DNA of 13,156 bases, taken from Euperipatoides rowelli. Its lineage: Eukaryota > Onychophora > Udeonychophora > Euonychophora > Peripatopsidae. Below the pieces are notes generated by a model. That model saw only the letters and a program-made list of their open reading frames with translations. It searched no databases and was not told the origin of the DNA. Where the stretch lies: NCBI GenBank assembly GCA_003024985.2, contig PXIH01S0004027.1. One strand, written 5' to 3'. Both the position numbers and the translations under genes were made by a program. Shown one piece after another: positions 1 through 8,939 of the stretch (positions within the stretch are counted from its first letter, which is position 1; each line of letters opens with the position of its first letter).

Positions 1-5
1 TAATA

Positions 6-248
6 ATGTGAACAAAGCAGTACATGTTGTCACCCCAAACCAAATTGTTGTGAAACCATTGAAAGCAACAATAATATTGTAGGTGACTTTTGAAGGCTTT
101 CATAAATACAGAATATTAAAATAAAGTTGTATGATTAATACAACAGTATATTAATACACAAATATTTATGTTATAGTGTATTTTTTAAATATGAGATGGC
201 CACACTCTGAAACTCTGATATTTACGTTCATTTTAAGTGCTGTACCGG
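6..248 (+). repeat. Foldback-family repeat, copy A (forward)
   Basis: First of four copies of one interspersed repeat. It opens with ATGTGAACAAAGCAGTACAT, then a GTCACCCCAAACC block, a GTTGTATGATTAATACAAC block (itself palindromic) and a GTGCTGTACCGG end. Its reverse complement recurs at 370-569 (about 90% identical by eye over ~195 bp) and 694-886, and its first half recurs directly at 254-371. No ORF is present. The structure fits a non-autonomous, foldback/MITE-like element; the family is not recognised. Confidence 0.8.
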
Positions 249-253
249 GTGTC

Positions 254-371
254 TTGTCACCCCAAACCAAATTGTTGTGAAACCACCTAAATCAGAACTT
301 GTAGATGACTTTTTGAAGGTTTTGATAAATATAGAATATTAAAATAAAGTTGTATGATTAGTACAACTGTA
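254..371 (+). repeat. Foldback-family repeat, copy B (forward, truncated)
   Basis: Direct repeat of the first half of copy A. It begins at the shared TTGTCACCCCAAACC block and diverges just after GTTGTATGATTAGTACAAC. It lies only a few bases after the end of copy A, so A and B are a head-to-tail pair. It runs straight into the reverse copy C, so B and C also form an inverted pair with almost no spacer. Confidence 0.75.
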
Positions 372-569
372 TCAGACTGTGTCATCTGGTATTTTAAAAA
401 TACACTATTGCATAAATATATGTGTATTAATATACTGTTGTCTTAATCATACAACTTTATTTTAATATTCTGTATTTATGAAACCTTCAAAAGTCACCTA
501 CAATTGCTGCTTTAGGTGGTTTCACAACAATTTGGTTTGGGGTGACAAGATGTACTGCTTTGTTCACAT
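370..569 (-). repeat. Foldback-family repeat, copy C (reverse)
   Basis: Reverse complement of copy A, ending in GTTCACAT at 562-569 opposite ATGTGAAC at 6-13. Relative to A and D it lacks about 8 bp near its inner end, where A and D carry a GTTTCAGA-like segment. A and C together form a foldback structure of about 564 bp. Confidence 0.8.
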
Positions 570-693
570 CAACCTGTATAAACTATGCAGATCTTTACTA
601 TATTTCTGCTAAACCTAGATGCTTGGTATTCTTTAAAACAAACACTTAGTAGTGCTGCTGACGAGAGTCATGAGACCTAGAGACAGGTTGAAA

Positions 694-886
694 CCGGTAC
701 AGCACTTAAAATGAAGGTAAATATCAGAGGTTCAGAGTATGGTCATCTGGTATTTAAAAAATACACTATAGCATAAATATATGTGTATTAATATACTGTT
801 GTATTAATCATACAACTTTATTTTAATATTCTGTATTTATGAAAACCTTCAAAATTCACCTACAATTGCTGTTTTAGGTGGTTTCA
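694..886 (-). repeat. Foldback-family repeat, copy D (reverse)
   Basis: Reverse complement of copy A from its CCGGTACAGCACTTAAAATG end to the GGTGGTTTCA block. The expected ACAACAATTTGG terminus is missing; an ATA/AAT microsatellite (886-905) follows instead. The 570-693 spacer between C and D has no counterpart in A and may be a longer terminal part of the family or unrelated sequence. Confidence 0.75.
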
Positions 887-905
887 TAATAATAATAATA
901 ATAAT
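886..905. repeat. (AAT)n microsatellite
   Basis: Uninterrupted ATAATA-type trinucleotide run of about 20 bp at the truncated end of repeat copy D and just before the 903-1940 palindrome. Confidence 0.85.
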
Positions 906-1940
906 TTGAATATTTCTAGCTAGGATAATAGAGAATATTATTTATTATTAATCCATCTACACATACTTAAATGGCATTATGGAGATTCTAACTTTTATTT
1001 TGTTTATTTCTTTAATGGCAATTCAGACAAAAGGCTAAATAATTAGTGGATACATAAATTATGAATAGATCACCTGAACAATATTTTAAATATAACTATA
1101 TTGTATTAATGTGATCTAAAATTATTTAAAAATAATACTTCAGGATTTTATGTCATTAATCTTAAAAAATAAAATTTTGCAAGCATAAATGACATAAAAT
1201 CCTGAAATTTAGATTTTTAAAATAATTTTAGATCACACAAATACAATATATTTATATTTAAAAGGTTGAGCAGGTGATAAAATGAAGTTTTCAAGTATGA
1301 TTATATCTATCAAGAATAGACTTCAACAGGTGTCTATTAATTGGTAAAATGTTAAGAAAACAATATGGCGACAACAAATTCCTTTTTAAAAAAGATAAGT
1401 GTATTTCTAAAAATACACGTTAGTAAAAATCGAGCTTTCTCAGAAACCTTTCACAAAGGACAATAATATATTGCTCTTCATGATTAAAATCAAATAAAAA
1501 TTTTGATATTAAAAACTATTTTGAAATTGTAGCCTAAGCAGTTGAATGCCTTTAAGTTTTTTGTTACAGGCTTTCAAGTGCTTATGAATTCAAGATAGAT
1601 TTTAATATCAAACGTTTTATTTAGTTTTAATCCTGAAGAGCAATTGTATTTTGTAAAAGGTTTTTATAAAACCTTAATTTTTATTTGCCTGTAATTAATT
1701 TATCTTTTTAAAAAATAGTGTGCTGTCGCCATATTTTTTCTTAACATTATACAGTATCTATATTCATAATTTTATATCCATTGATTGCTTTAAACTTTTG
1801 TCTGAATTAATAGTAAAGAAATAAACTAAATATAACTTGGGCTCTACATAACACTCTTTTAATATGTATGGAGGGATTAAAAAAAAAGTCTAAAAGGCTT
1901 TTTCATGTGCTTATAACTAGCTAAAAAATACAGTAAATTT
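903..1940. repeat. Long near-palindrome (~1.04 kb inverted repeat)
   Basis: The left arm (903 to ~1552, interrupted at 1069-1278) pairs with the right arm (~1570-1940). Paired landmarks from outside inward: CTAGCTAGG at 916-924 with ACTAGCTA near 1916; TTCAGACAAAAG at 1022-1033 with CTTTTGTCTGAA near 1797; GTTAAGAAAACAATATGGCGAC at ~1351 with GTCGCCATATTTTTTCTTAAC near 1724; TTGATATTAAAA at ~1503 with TTTTAATATCAA at 1600-1611. Arms are diverged, with many substitutions and small indels, so the structure is old. No ORF. A DNA-transposon remnant or an inverted duplication are both possible. Confidence 0.8.
1069..1278. mobile_element. 210-bp palindromic MITE-like insertion
   Basis: Ends are the exact inverted pair ATCACCTG (1069-1076) and CAGGTGAT (1271-1278). 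The arms stay highly similar toward the centre, including a GTGATCTAAAATTATTT block, and contain a perfect 17-bp inverted pair: CAGGATTTTATGTCATT (1141-1157) and its complement (1188-1204), around a 30-bp loop. It lies inside the left arm of the larger palindrome and has no counterpart in the right arm, so it inserted after that arm existed. A second CAGGTG at 1327-1332 lies near the point where pairing resumes, so the exact right edge could be there. Confidence 0.7.
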
Positions 1941-3160
1941 AAAAAACAAAAAAAAAAAATACTGTTTTTATCATAAGGGTAGTATTCCACTATAAATTTT
2001 AATTGAATAAAAATACTAAATAATGAAGCTATTTATTTATAAGCTAAAGACTTTTAGTCAAATGGACTAAAAAAGATAATTAAATTAGCCATTCAGTTTA
2101 AGCATTAATATATTACTTTCAATTACTATTAATATCTAAGCAGTGACTTTGAAAATGATTTGTAAAAAGAAGAAGCAAAAAAAGGTTGAAAATAACCAAA
2201 AAAGAAAATTTGCAATTTATTTCATCTGCCAGAAACACTATCTTCCTTAAGTTGTTCAATACTGTCTGGTGAGTGTGAAATATAAATATCCTTTAAACCA
2301 ACGTGAAAGATGGCAATTAAAATAAATATATGGAACATGAAAGAACTGACGACAGGTTGAAGTGTAACTGACACATGAAATCAATCCAGCACTTTCTTAT
2401 ATTCATAGAAAATTGACAGTATTTTCTCTTTAAAATGAAATACAGTAATTAATCTTTTATTTTGTAATACTAATTGAATTTAAATAAAAATGTATTTTTG
2501 TTAAATTAAACCTGCAATAGAATTAAATAAAAAAAACATTTTTTTTTTTCACAAATGTCAAATTATTTAAAGTAAATGTAATTTTTTTAAAAAAAAAACA
2601 TGTATTTAGTCAAGGTCTTTCAAATACACTTTGTTATATAATAAATTCAATAAATCACAAAGAAATATTAATAGAATATATAAATTATTTTACAAAAGAA
2701 TATCAGGTATGCTATCACTCATTTACAGACTTTAATTACCTCAATTGGTCAAGTTATCTCACCTGAGCTACCCTTACTATACCCTGTTGTTCCAACTAGA
2801 ACTAAATGTAAAATTTTAAATGATTTTTTTAAAAAATAAAATGAATTCTTTTAAAACTTATAGAACAAGAAAGTGGAACTAAAAATTAAATTTAAGAATG
2901 TAAATTTATGGATGGCATAATGGAAAACAAAAATGGCTGCATAGGATTGAAAACTTTGCCTTTAAATCATACTAAAATATATTAGTTAAATATATTTTAA
3001 ACACATTGTAGAATATGCAGCATACAATCTGCATCTGACAAGTATGTATTTATTTGTCTGTTACATCATGTTTACTTAATATGCTTTTTATTCTATGCAT
3101 TTATGCATTAATTTTCCCAACACTCTGAATTTAAGATATAGCATCTGGATCATAGACTTA
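1941..3160. other. AT-rich stretch without recognised feature
   Basis: About 1.2 kb with many short A and T runs (for example near 1951, 2538 and 2585). No ORF of useful length, splice pattern, tRNA-like fold or repeat structure recognised in either strand. Confidence 0.6.
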
Positions 3161-3179
3161 CCATTGTCATTCATCCTAA

Positions 3180-3238
3180 AACAGCCAATCAGAGGTTGGC
3201 TTGCATTCTATTTGCAAGCGGACTTCTGATTGACTGTT
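3180..3238. repeat. 26-bp-arm hairpin
   Basis: Left arm 3180-3205 (AACAGCCAATCAGAGG start) and right arm 3213-3238 (ending TCTGATTGACTGTT) are inverted with about five mismatches around a 7-base loop (3206-3212). The inner CTTGCA/TGCAAG part is perfect. It stands out as less AT-rich than its surroundings. It could be a small MITE or the end of one. Confidence 0.65.
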
Positions 3239-3268
3239 ATTTTATTTATTACATATTCTTAATATGCT

Positions 3269-3386
3269 TTAATATTTATGTTGGAGTTAGGGTCAGTGTG
3301 CAGTTAAGGTTAGAGATCCTTTAATTTTCAATTATATTCATGTTGGAGTTAGGTCGGTGTATGGTGAAGGTTGGCAGATCATCTAA
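3269..3386 (+). repeat. Tandem duplication, unit ~57 bp
   Basis: Two diverged direct copies, about 3269-3325 and 3331-3386. Both carry a core of the form TATGTTGGAGTTAGG / CATGTTGGAGTTAGG, then a GT-rich and AAGGTT block and an AGATC..TAAT end. No coding sense seen. Confidence 0.65.
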
Positions 3387-3453
3387 TGTGCTGCATGACA
3401 ATTGTAAGTCTGGGATCCAGGGACTAGTAATTAAGTGACTTTCATAAAGAGCT

Positions 3454-3571
3454 TAAAGGTCAAATGTAACAGATTTTTTATTTCTTTTTTATTATTGATT
3501 TTCAAAGATTTTTACTAAAAAAAATATCCACTAGAAAAATAAAAAAAATAAAAAAAAAAATAGTTATTTAC
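3454..3571 (+). repeat. Inverted repeat 3, left arm
   Basis: Pairs with 4004-4122. Shared blocks include GTCAAATGTAACAGATTTTTT, ATTATTGATTTTCAAAGAT, TTACTAAAAAAAA, TCCACT.GAAAAA and an inner GTTATTTA. The ~430-bp interior (3572-4003) shows no ORF. Likely a non-autonomous DNA element or an inverted duplication. Confidence 0.75.
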
Positions 3572-4003
3572 AATTCAATTTTTAAAATAATTGACTTTAG
3601 CTCCTCCCACTTAAAACAACATTGTTCATTTTACACACCAGGGGAGATATTTTGTGACATCATGGGCTATAAATGAATACAGCTTGCTATACTTAACTAT
3701 AGAATATTTGCTATCTTTGTCAGCATAAGGCTGGATATCATATGGACTAAATGTTATTACTAATTTGTCAAAAATCATAATCAAATTCATCCTTTGTGCT
3801 ATTATGGTCCGATTTGTTTTTTCAAAAATGAAAATGACCTTTAATACAGATTGAAAACACCTCTATTTACATGTTAAATCATTACAAAGAAAACAGTTGT
3901 AGAGACAATTTTGTTATCAAATTAATCTCAAACCCCCCAAAAATGTGAAAGTTTCAAATTGTAATCTCAGACTGAGGATAGTAATATTCTTAATTTTATC
4001 TTT
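3572..4003. other. Interior of inverted repeat 3
   Basis: Non-coding sequence enclosed by the two arms. It contains a less AT-rich segment around 3600-3670 (CTCCTCCCAC, CACACCAGGGGAG, TGACATCATGGG). A TGAATACAGC motif at about 3674 recurs in inverted form just outside the right arm (GCTGTATTCA near 4131). No gene recognised. Confidence 0.5.
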
Positions 4004-4122
4004 AAATAACTTTTTTTATCCATTTTAAATTATTTTTTTCCAGTGGAATTTTTTTTTAGTAATTATCTTTGAAAATCAATAATCAAAAATAATTAAAAAA
4101 ATCTGTTACATTTGACGTTTAA
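4004..4122 (-). repeat. Inverted repeat 3, right arm
   Basis: Reverse complement of 3454-3571, ending in CTGTTACATTTGACGTTTAA. Identity with the left arm is high in the mixed-sequence blocks and looser in the A/T homopolymers. Confidence 0.75.
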
Positions 4123-4435
4123 CTGTTCATGCTGTATTCATCTTAGGATATATCTGACATATATTTATTTAACAGTAAACAGAGTTTATTTAACACATTT
4201 CTGCAATTTTTTTTTTAATTTTTATGCATTCTGCTTGTAAGTAGTATTATTTCCTGACAGACATAAAACAAAATTACTATAAATAGTTTTAGGAATTATT
4301 TTTGAGATTTTTATTTTTACACTTTTATTTCTGTTTTTGACCTTTCAGACAATAATATGTGCTTCTGATCACTCATGTCAATATATTTCTTTATATTTGC
4401 ATCATGTCACTATGCATCTTTAAAATCGTGGATCG
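4123..4435. other. AT-rich spacer
   Basis: Separates inverted repeat 3 from the CR1/L2-like fragment. It holds T-rich runs and a duplicated TATTTAACA motif. No gene or element end is recognised. The upstream boundary of the retroposon fragment lies somewhere in 4400-4436. Confidence 0.5.
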
Positions 4436-5457
4436 TCTGTTACTTGTATTTTTACTGACTATGCCAAAGCTTTTGACTGTGTCGATCATAATATCCTTAT
4501 TTCTAAAATGCTTGGCCTGTCTATTAACTCAGCTGCGAACAAATGGATTATCAGTTTTCTTTACAAGAGAATTTTGACATTTAGAGATAAGCATTTTTGT
4601 GATATTCTTTCTTTCCCAATATCTTATGGTGTACCCCAGGGATCAATGTTGTGGGCTTTCTGTTCATTATTTTGATTAATGATCTCATGACAGCCTACCG
4701 TCACCGCCTCAAATATATTGACGATCTTACCATTTCAGTAATGGAGTCGAATAGATCTGGGGTTTCTACTCAAAATGTGTTTAACGATCTTATGGTTCAA
4801 TCTACCTACTTAAATATTAAGTTAAAATTAAATAAGTGTTTCTTGTTATTCCATTCTTTTTCTAGAATTGTTGCTAAGCCTGTTGTAATGATAGGTGACA
4901 CAATTACAGCATGTGGTAAATTTTAAATTGCTGGGGGTTGTATTACAAAGTGACCTCCAATGGGGATCCCACATTGAGTGCATAATTAGCAAGCCAAAAA
5001 GAAAATTCACTTAATTTATATCCTGAGAAGACTTGGAGCTAACAGGGAGATACTTGTTCAAACCTATGTTTCTTTCATCCACCCTATCTTGGAATATTGT
5101 GCTCCTGCATGGCACACAGCTCTGACTAAATCACAGGTGGGTGCAATTGAGTAGGTTCAGAGGCGATTTGTAAGAATAATCATGGCTGAGGAACATATTA
5201 GGTATGCTGATGATTTATATACTCTTGGGCTTATAACCCTTGAATCCAGAAGAAATATGCTTCATTTTAAATTTGCTTGTGAAATTTTTAATAATTTTCT
5301 TGCTTATCTGCCAAAGACATGTTTCAAGTCAACTGGGATACTCTGAATATTTTCCTAAGCCTAGTGTGAAAACATTTAGGGCATCCAAATCACCTATTGT
5401 CTCATTTATTAATGCATGTAATTCCCCCCTTAATTTTTCATATTTTGTGTGATCCAT
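4436..5457 (+). pseudogene. CR1/L2-type reverse transcriptase fragment (5'-truncated, frameshifted)
   Basis: C-terminal part of a non-LTR retrotransposon ORF2. The RT makes first-strand cDNA at the target site. Visible in order: motif A FTDYAKAFD (4451-4477), with both aspartates present; motif B YGVPQGS (4625-4645); motif C YIDD (4714-4725), intact; a LLGVVLQSDLQW block (4928-4963); then the C-terminal LRRLGANREIL, PILEYCAPAWHT and QRRFVRIIM blocks typical of CR1/L2 and Jockey-group RTs. It is broken: a frameshift near 4650-4660 (first-frame stop 4673), another at ~4921-4926 (extra T), another near 5010 (stop 5012), an in-frame TAG at 5152 and a last shift near 5320-5346. Endonuclease, ORF1 and RT fingers are absent, as expected of 5' truncation during reverse transcription. 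Exact clade is not certain without a tree. Confidence 0.9.
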
Positions 5458-5496
5458 ATCCTTTTGGGCCAGGATCTCAATGTAGATTTTTTTTTT

Positions 5497-5502
5497 AATA
5501 AA
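5497..5502 (+). promoter_or_regulatory. AATAAA near retroposon 3' end
   Basis: AATAAA about 7 bp before the TAC-repeat tail of the CR1/L2-like fragment, after a T-run. Could act as a polyadenylation signal, or be chance in AT-rich DNA. Confidence 0.35.
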
Positions 5503-5508
5503 CATCAA

Positions 5509-5533
5509 TACTACTACTACTACTATTACTACT
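5509..5533 (+). repeat. (TAC)n 3' tail of CR1/L2-like element
   Basis: TAC trinucleotide repeat with one TAT interruption directly after the RT fragment's 3' region. CR1 and L2 elements end in short tandem repeats rather than poly(A), so this marks the probable 3' terminus of that insertion. Confidence 0.75.
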
Positions 5534-5540
5534 AATTGGG

Positions 5541-5650
5541 GTTAAGGTGACCAACCATCCCGATAAAATCAGGATAGTCCCTATTTTCTGAAAAATGTTC
5601 CCTGTCCCGATTGAAAGATAATCGGGACTATGCTTGTCCCGATTATTTAT
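5541..5650. repeat. TCCCGATT-motif repeat, probable DNA-transposon terminus remnant
   Basis: Begins GTTAAGGTGACCAACCATCC and then carries several TCCCGAT motifs in both orientations. The clearest pair is GTCCCGATT (5604-5612) with AATCGGGAC (5620-5628), a perfect 9-bp stem with a 7-base loop; a third GTCCCGATT lies at 5636-5644. From memory, GGTGACCAxxC-TCCCG arrays of this kind occur at ends of some hAT-like elements, so this is inferred to be one; no second end or transposase was found. Confidence 0.4.
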
Positions 5651-6120
5651 TATTTTAATTTGATGTATTTTTTCTTCAAGAAAAATAGTTTTTTTTAAAT
5701 ATTAACGACCATAATATACAATATATTAACAATAATTACAATCAAATGCATTCATTTATTTTACTTGATTTACTAATATAATTGACTTGTCCTAACTTTT
5801 TTTTTAATTTTTTTTTTAAAAATATAATAATTTTTAAATTTAAGACTACTAAATTAGTGGGCATACAAAATTTTGGAAACACAACTTCTCAACAAAAGTT
5901 GTTATACAATCTATTAAGAATTTAACCTTTTTCTATGATATTTTTAAAAAACAAACATTGAAAGCACTCTATGAACATTCCACTTAATTTAAACAATCAT
6001 TTAAAAGTTTAAACCAAACACAAAGCCAATAGCTAAAATAATACTGTCATAAATGAACCATTAAAGACAGTTATTCTCTCAAAGAAGTCAAATGTTCCAA
6101 ATCCAAAGACATAAGTTTAT
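5651..6120. other. AT-rich flank without recognised feature
   Basis: Spacer leading to the left target-site duplication of the retroelement. It contains T-runs near 5799-5817 and a short ACAACTT...AAGTTGT inverted pair near 5881-5901. No coding sequence seen. Confidence 0.5.
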
Positions 6121-6134
6121 TTGACCAATATTTT
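6121..6134. repeat. Target-site duplication, 3'-flank copy
   Basis: TTGACCAATATTTT, identical to 10711-10724. After it the two sites differ by one base (G here, C there) and then share TTTTT, so the duplication may be 20 bp with one mismatch, merging here into the element's A-rich tail (read as T-rich on this strand). Confidence 0.85.
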
Positions 6135-6436
6135 GTTTTTTTAATTATTATTTTATTAAAATAAACATTTCTACATACACATTAAAACTCAAACCATATA
6201 ACTTTTATGGAAGAGTAATGAAAAACATATACTGTAGATGTATATTACAGCATGACACTACCTTCACCTCAGCCTCTTACACTGAAACAAAGTACAAATT
6301 ATAGAAATGAAGGCAAAGAAAATTATTCATTAACAATATGTAATAAGGTAATGCATGCCCCAAAACATAATTTTGTCAGAAGCAAATTTCAATTAACGCT
6401 AAAAATAACACCCCAAGTCTCCAGCAATGGTTTAGC

Positions 6437-6869
6437 CTACTTCATGACTTCAGTATCCCACAACACAGTAAATAACTCATCAGATAAACAAAACAGATCT
6501 TTTTTATATTCCAATTGAATATTATTAAAAAATTCACTCACTAAATCACACTCTCTAAAATTCTCAAACACCACCTTGTATCTAACCTTCCACAAGGCAA
6601 AAAATATCACACATATGAATTTCCTTACATCAACCACACCAACATTCCGCCAAATTATACTTTCACCAAGCCTTTCCTATAACTAAAGATNTAATAGCTT
6701 TTGCTTTTCTACAAGACCAGAACAAATGTTCTACAGCTTCTCCCTGACCACAGCCCAGAGGGCAGTCAACATTATAAGTTTTGATAATATTTATTTTAAA
6801 GTCTTTCCTTGACCAGAAGAATTCCCAATGAAAACTTAAACATGAAATTCTGAAAAGTATCCACAACAT
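6437..6869 (-). pseudogene. ORF2 C-terminus of copy 1: Cys/His finger and tail
   Basis: End of the copy-1 ORF2. Frame 1 (6869-6663) carries a zf-RVT-like finger, CPLGCGQGEAVEHLFWSC (6711-6764), in which the Cys and His spacing follows the CPLCG-x-E-x-x-EHLF-x-x-C pattern of L1/Tx1 and plant-type non-LTR RTs; this region contributes to RNA binding in relatives. After a frameshift near 6640-6660, frame 2 (6637-6437) gives the terminal stretch with ALWKVRYKVVFENF and ends in TAG at 6437-6439. One base, 6691, is an N in the assembly, inside the codon after KAKAI. Confidence is high for the finger, moderate for the exact terminus. Confidence 0.75.
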
Positions 6870-6943
6870 GAATACTCAATGCTTTTTTAAGATTTATTTT
6901 AGAATTTCTATAATAAGATAGATTTTCTTTATTTCATATTATA

Positions 6944-7930
6944 TTAAATGCAAGTTTTTTTGTAAGATATTTTGGATTCCCTTCCCCAAATAACCCCAAT
7001 ATCCCTAAAATTTTTAATCCAAGCACTCAATAATGAGATGTTATTCCCTGGATCAAGCTCCAGTAATTTATTTAATTTATTATCCAAATATATATTATTA
7101 TATACAAAATTGAATATCATGACTTTATTTAACGTTACAACATCTATTAAGCCCAACCCCCCATGCTTTTGATCAATAGTTGTCAGTGTTATTTTCCCAA
7201 AATTCTTTGCAATTCTTTTATTTATTACCACAAAGGGCATATAATATACCATCTTTGAAATTACAAAAGTATTAAGCATGCTGACCCTATCAATCCATCC
7301 CTTACATGTAAAGGAAATTATCTTTGCAATGACCCTTATTTCTTCCAATTTTTGTTCCTAAACCTCTTTAATTAGATATTTGTGACTCGGTATTGGCAGA
7401 GGGATCCCCAATATCATTGAATGAGTGCTTTTCATTTGTTTATAAGGGAGCATTTTAGCATTGATAACATCCCATACATAAGACTTATTAAAATTAATAC
7501 TAACACCTGTCATATGCATGAAACAAGTTAACTCTCTGTAAACCAGATGAATCTGGTGCCTGCTAGTAACAATTATATTTATGTCATCAATGTAGGAAAC
7601 TAAATTGGTCCTACACAATTTGTGCATTTTCCATGCCCCAACTGAGCATTTTTTTAATCTAGCAAACAAATCCATCAGGTATACAGTATAAATAGTGGAT
7701 GATAATGGAGCTCCCTGTAAAATACCGTCTGACATTCCATCAAAATGAGAATATTTTTTTTTATTAATGAACGCAATTGATTTGTCCCTCATTACCGCTA
7801 TTATCACCATTGAAATCTTATTTTTACCTAAAACTTCTCCACCATAAATTCCATATAGTCACCATTGACAATAGTGAAGGCATTTGTCATCCCTGTTCTT
7901 TGCATATTTTAAATAAAAAACAGAGTATAA
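6944..7930 (-). pseudogene. ORF2 RT palm and thumb/connection of copy 1
   Basis: Palm and downstream part of the reverse transcriptase. The block FGVKGRTISKALMLL (from ~7975) precedes the palm. Motif A survives only as GMTNAFTIVN (7876-7893), where the catalytic aspartate expected before MTNAF is glycine. Motif B is ILQGAPLSS (7697-7723) and motif C is YIDD (7583-7594), intact. From 7810 to 6944 one frame stays open except for a TAG at 7358-7360, passing GWIDRVSMLNTFVISKMVYYMP (the L1/Tx1 block before the thumb) and HGGLGLIDV, a strongly conserved post-RT motif. Frameshifts also lie near 7850-7890. The missing motif A aspartate alone would abolish polymerisation. Confidence 0.85.
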
Positions 7931-7935
7931 TAACA

Positions 7936-8622
7936 TTAAAGCCTTAGAGATTGTTCTCCCCTTAACTCCAAAAATACCTTCTGGAGCCTTTCACGTACTA
8001 TTGGGGTAATTCTATTTAATAAATTTTTTTGGAACAATTTGATACCAGAGTTTATCAAGGCAATAGGCCTATATTTTAAAATGTCAATCACACAAGAATT
8101 TGGATTTCCACCTTTGGTGATCATTCTTAAGAAGGCATGATTGGGCTGAGACAGTATCTCTGTGTCCAATTTCCCTTGAAAAATAAAATTCATATAGTCT
8201 AGCAATACTTTTCTGTCCATAGGTTTAAAATTTGGGGAGCCATTTTTCTTTGAGATTCCTATTACCCCCATTAACTCGTCCATTGTTATGTCAGCATCCA
8301 AATTCAAAGCTTCAAAATCAAAACGTTTTTGATTCCTTGAAACAAAATATTTGTATTTTACATTGTCTTCCTTACCCATGAAAGTTCTTTTATTCTTTTT
8401 CCCTATAAATGCATTATTCAAAGTACTCAAAAAGTTAGCTTGAGCACTCCTAATGATATCAGAATTATCTTGAATCAATTGCTCGGTGATCCTTAACATG
8501 GGAATGTCAGATGTTTTCCTTGTTTTTTTTGAAAGTCGAGAGAAGTCTCCACCTAGATGAGTTTTTAGAAGCATATGCCTCTTTTTGTACTTAAAAACCA
8601 AAAATTTTGTTAAGGTGTTCAT
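7936..8622 (-). pseudogene. ORF2 RT fingers region of copy 1
   Basis: A 228-codon open stretch, the longest in the window. It begins in the endonuclease-RT linker, then shows ITMDELMGVIGISKKNGSPN (the L1-type helix-turn before the fingers), a MITKGGNP block and KYRPIALINSGIKLFQKNLLNRI, the RT domain-1/2 signature (KGG-x-YRPI-L-N--K---K-l--RI). It ends because a +/-1 slip in an A run at 7971-7975 moves the rest (VFGVKGRTISKAL) into another frame; copy 2 retains the same FGV-x-GR-x-x-x-KAL block at 12640-12680. The apparent start codon is not a real translation start: the segment is internal to ORF2. Confidence 0.88.
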
Positions 8623-8939
8623 AAATACTCATTCCTATATTTGAGTTTTACTATTTCATCCTCAAATGCACCCATCAAATTAATCAACAAATCTATTTTC
8701 CTATCATTGCTTTCTATTTCACATTAATGATTCTCTTTTCATTAATTACTTTTGCTATCGCTATTTTATAGGCAGATTCTTTAAACACAATCCATTTTAA
8801 ATAAGAATTAACCTGTTGAGATGATTTAAAAAATCATTTAATGTAACATTTAATATTACTTTGTCCATCATCCTACCATCCCACTGAGTAATCAATCCAA
8901 TTTTATGATATTTATCAAAACAAAAATCTCCAAAGGAAC
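8623..8939 (-). pseudogene. ORF2 endonuclease-RT linker of copy 1 (badly decayed)
   Basis: Connects the endonuclease and RT of the same ORF2. Fragments are readable in different frames: DKYHKIGLITQWDGRMMDKV (8930-8870), NSYLKWIVFKESAYKIAIAKV (8812-8750) and RKIDLLINLMGAFEDEIVKLKY (8702-8640). Several frameshifts and stops. In related L1/Tx1 ORF2s this linker is charged and helical, and less conserved than its neighbours. Confidence 0.65.

Noticed and set aside
1-890. CRISPR-like array
   Set aside because: Repeat units are long, diverged, of mixed orientation and without regular unique spacers, and the sequence is eukaryotic.
3285-3295. GTTAGGGT resembling telomeric TTAGGG
   Set aside because: A single occurrence within a local duplication; no tandem array.
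4359-4577. 72-aa hydrophobic ORF, + strand
   Set aside because: It overlaps the RT motif A region in a different frame; the conserved reading (FTDYAKAFD) is in another frame, so this is a shadow.
5240-5452. 70-aa ORF, + strand, as an independent gene
   Set aside because: Its first part is out of frame with the RT C-terminus and its second part probably continues that C-terminus after a frameshift; treated as part of the CR1/L2-like pseudogene.
6252-6518. 88-aa ORF, + strand
   Set aside because: Antisense to the tail and 3' UTR of copy 1 ORF2; no recognisable domain.
6972-7172. 66-aa ORF, + strand
   Set aside because: Antisense to the conserved HGGLGLIDV region of ORF2.
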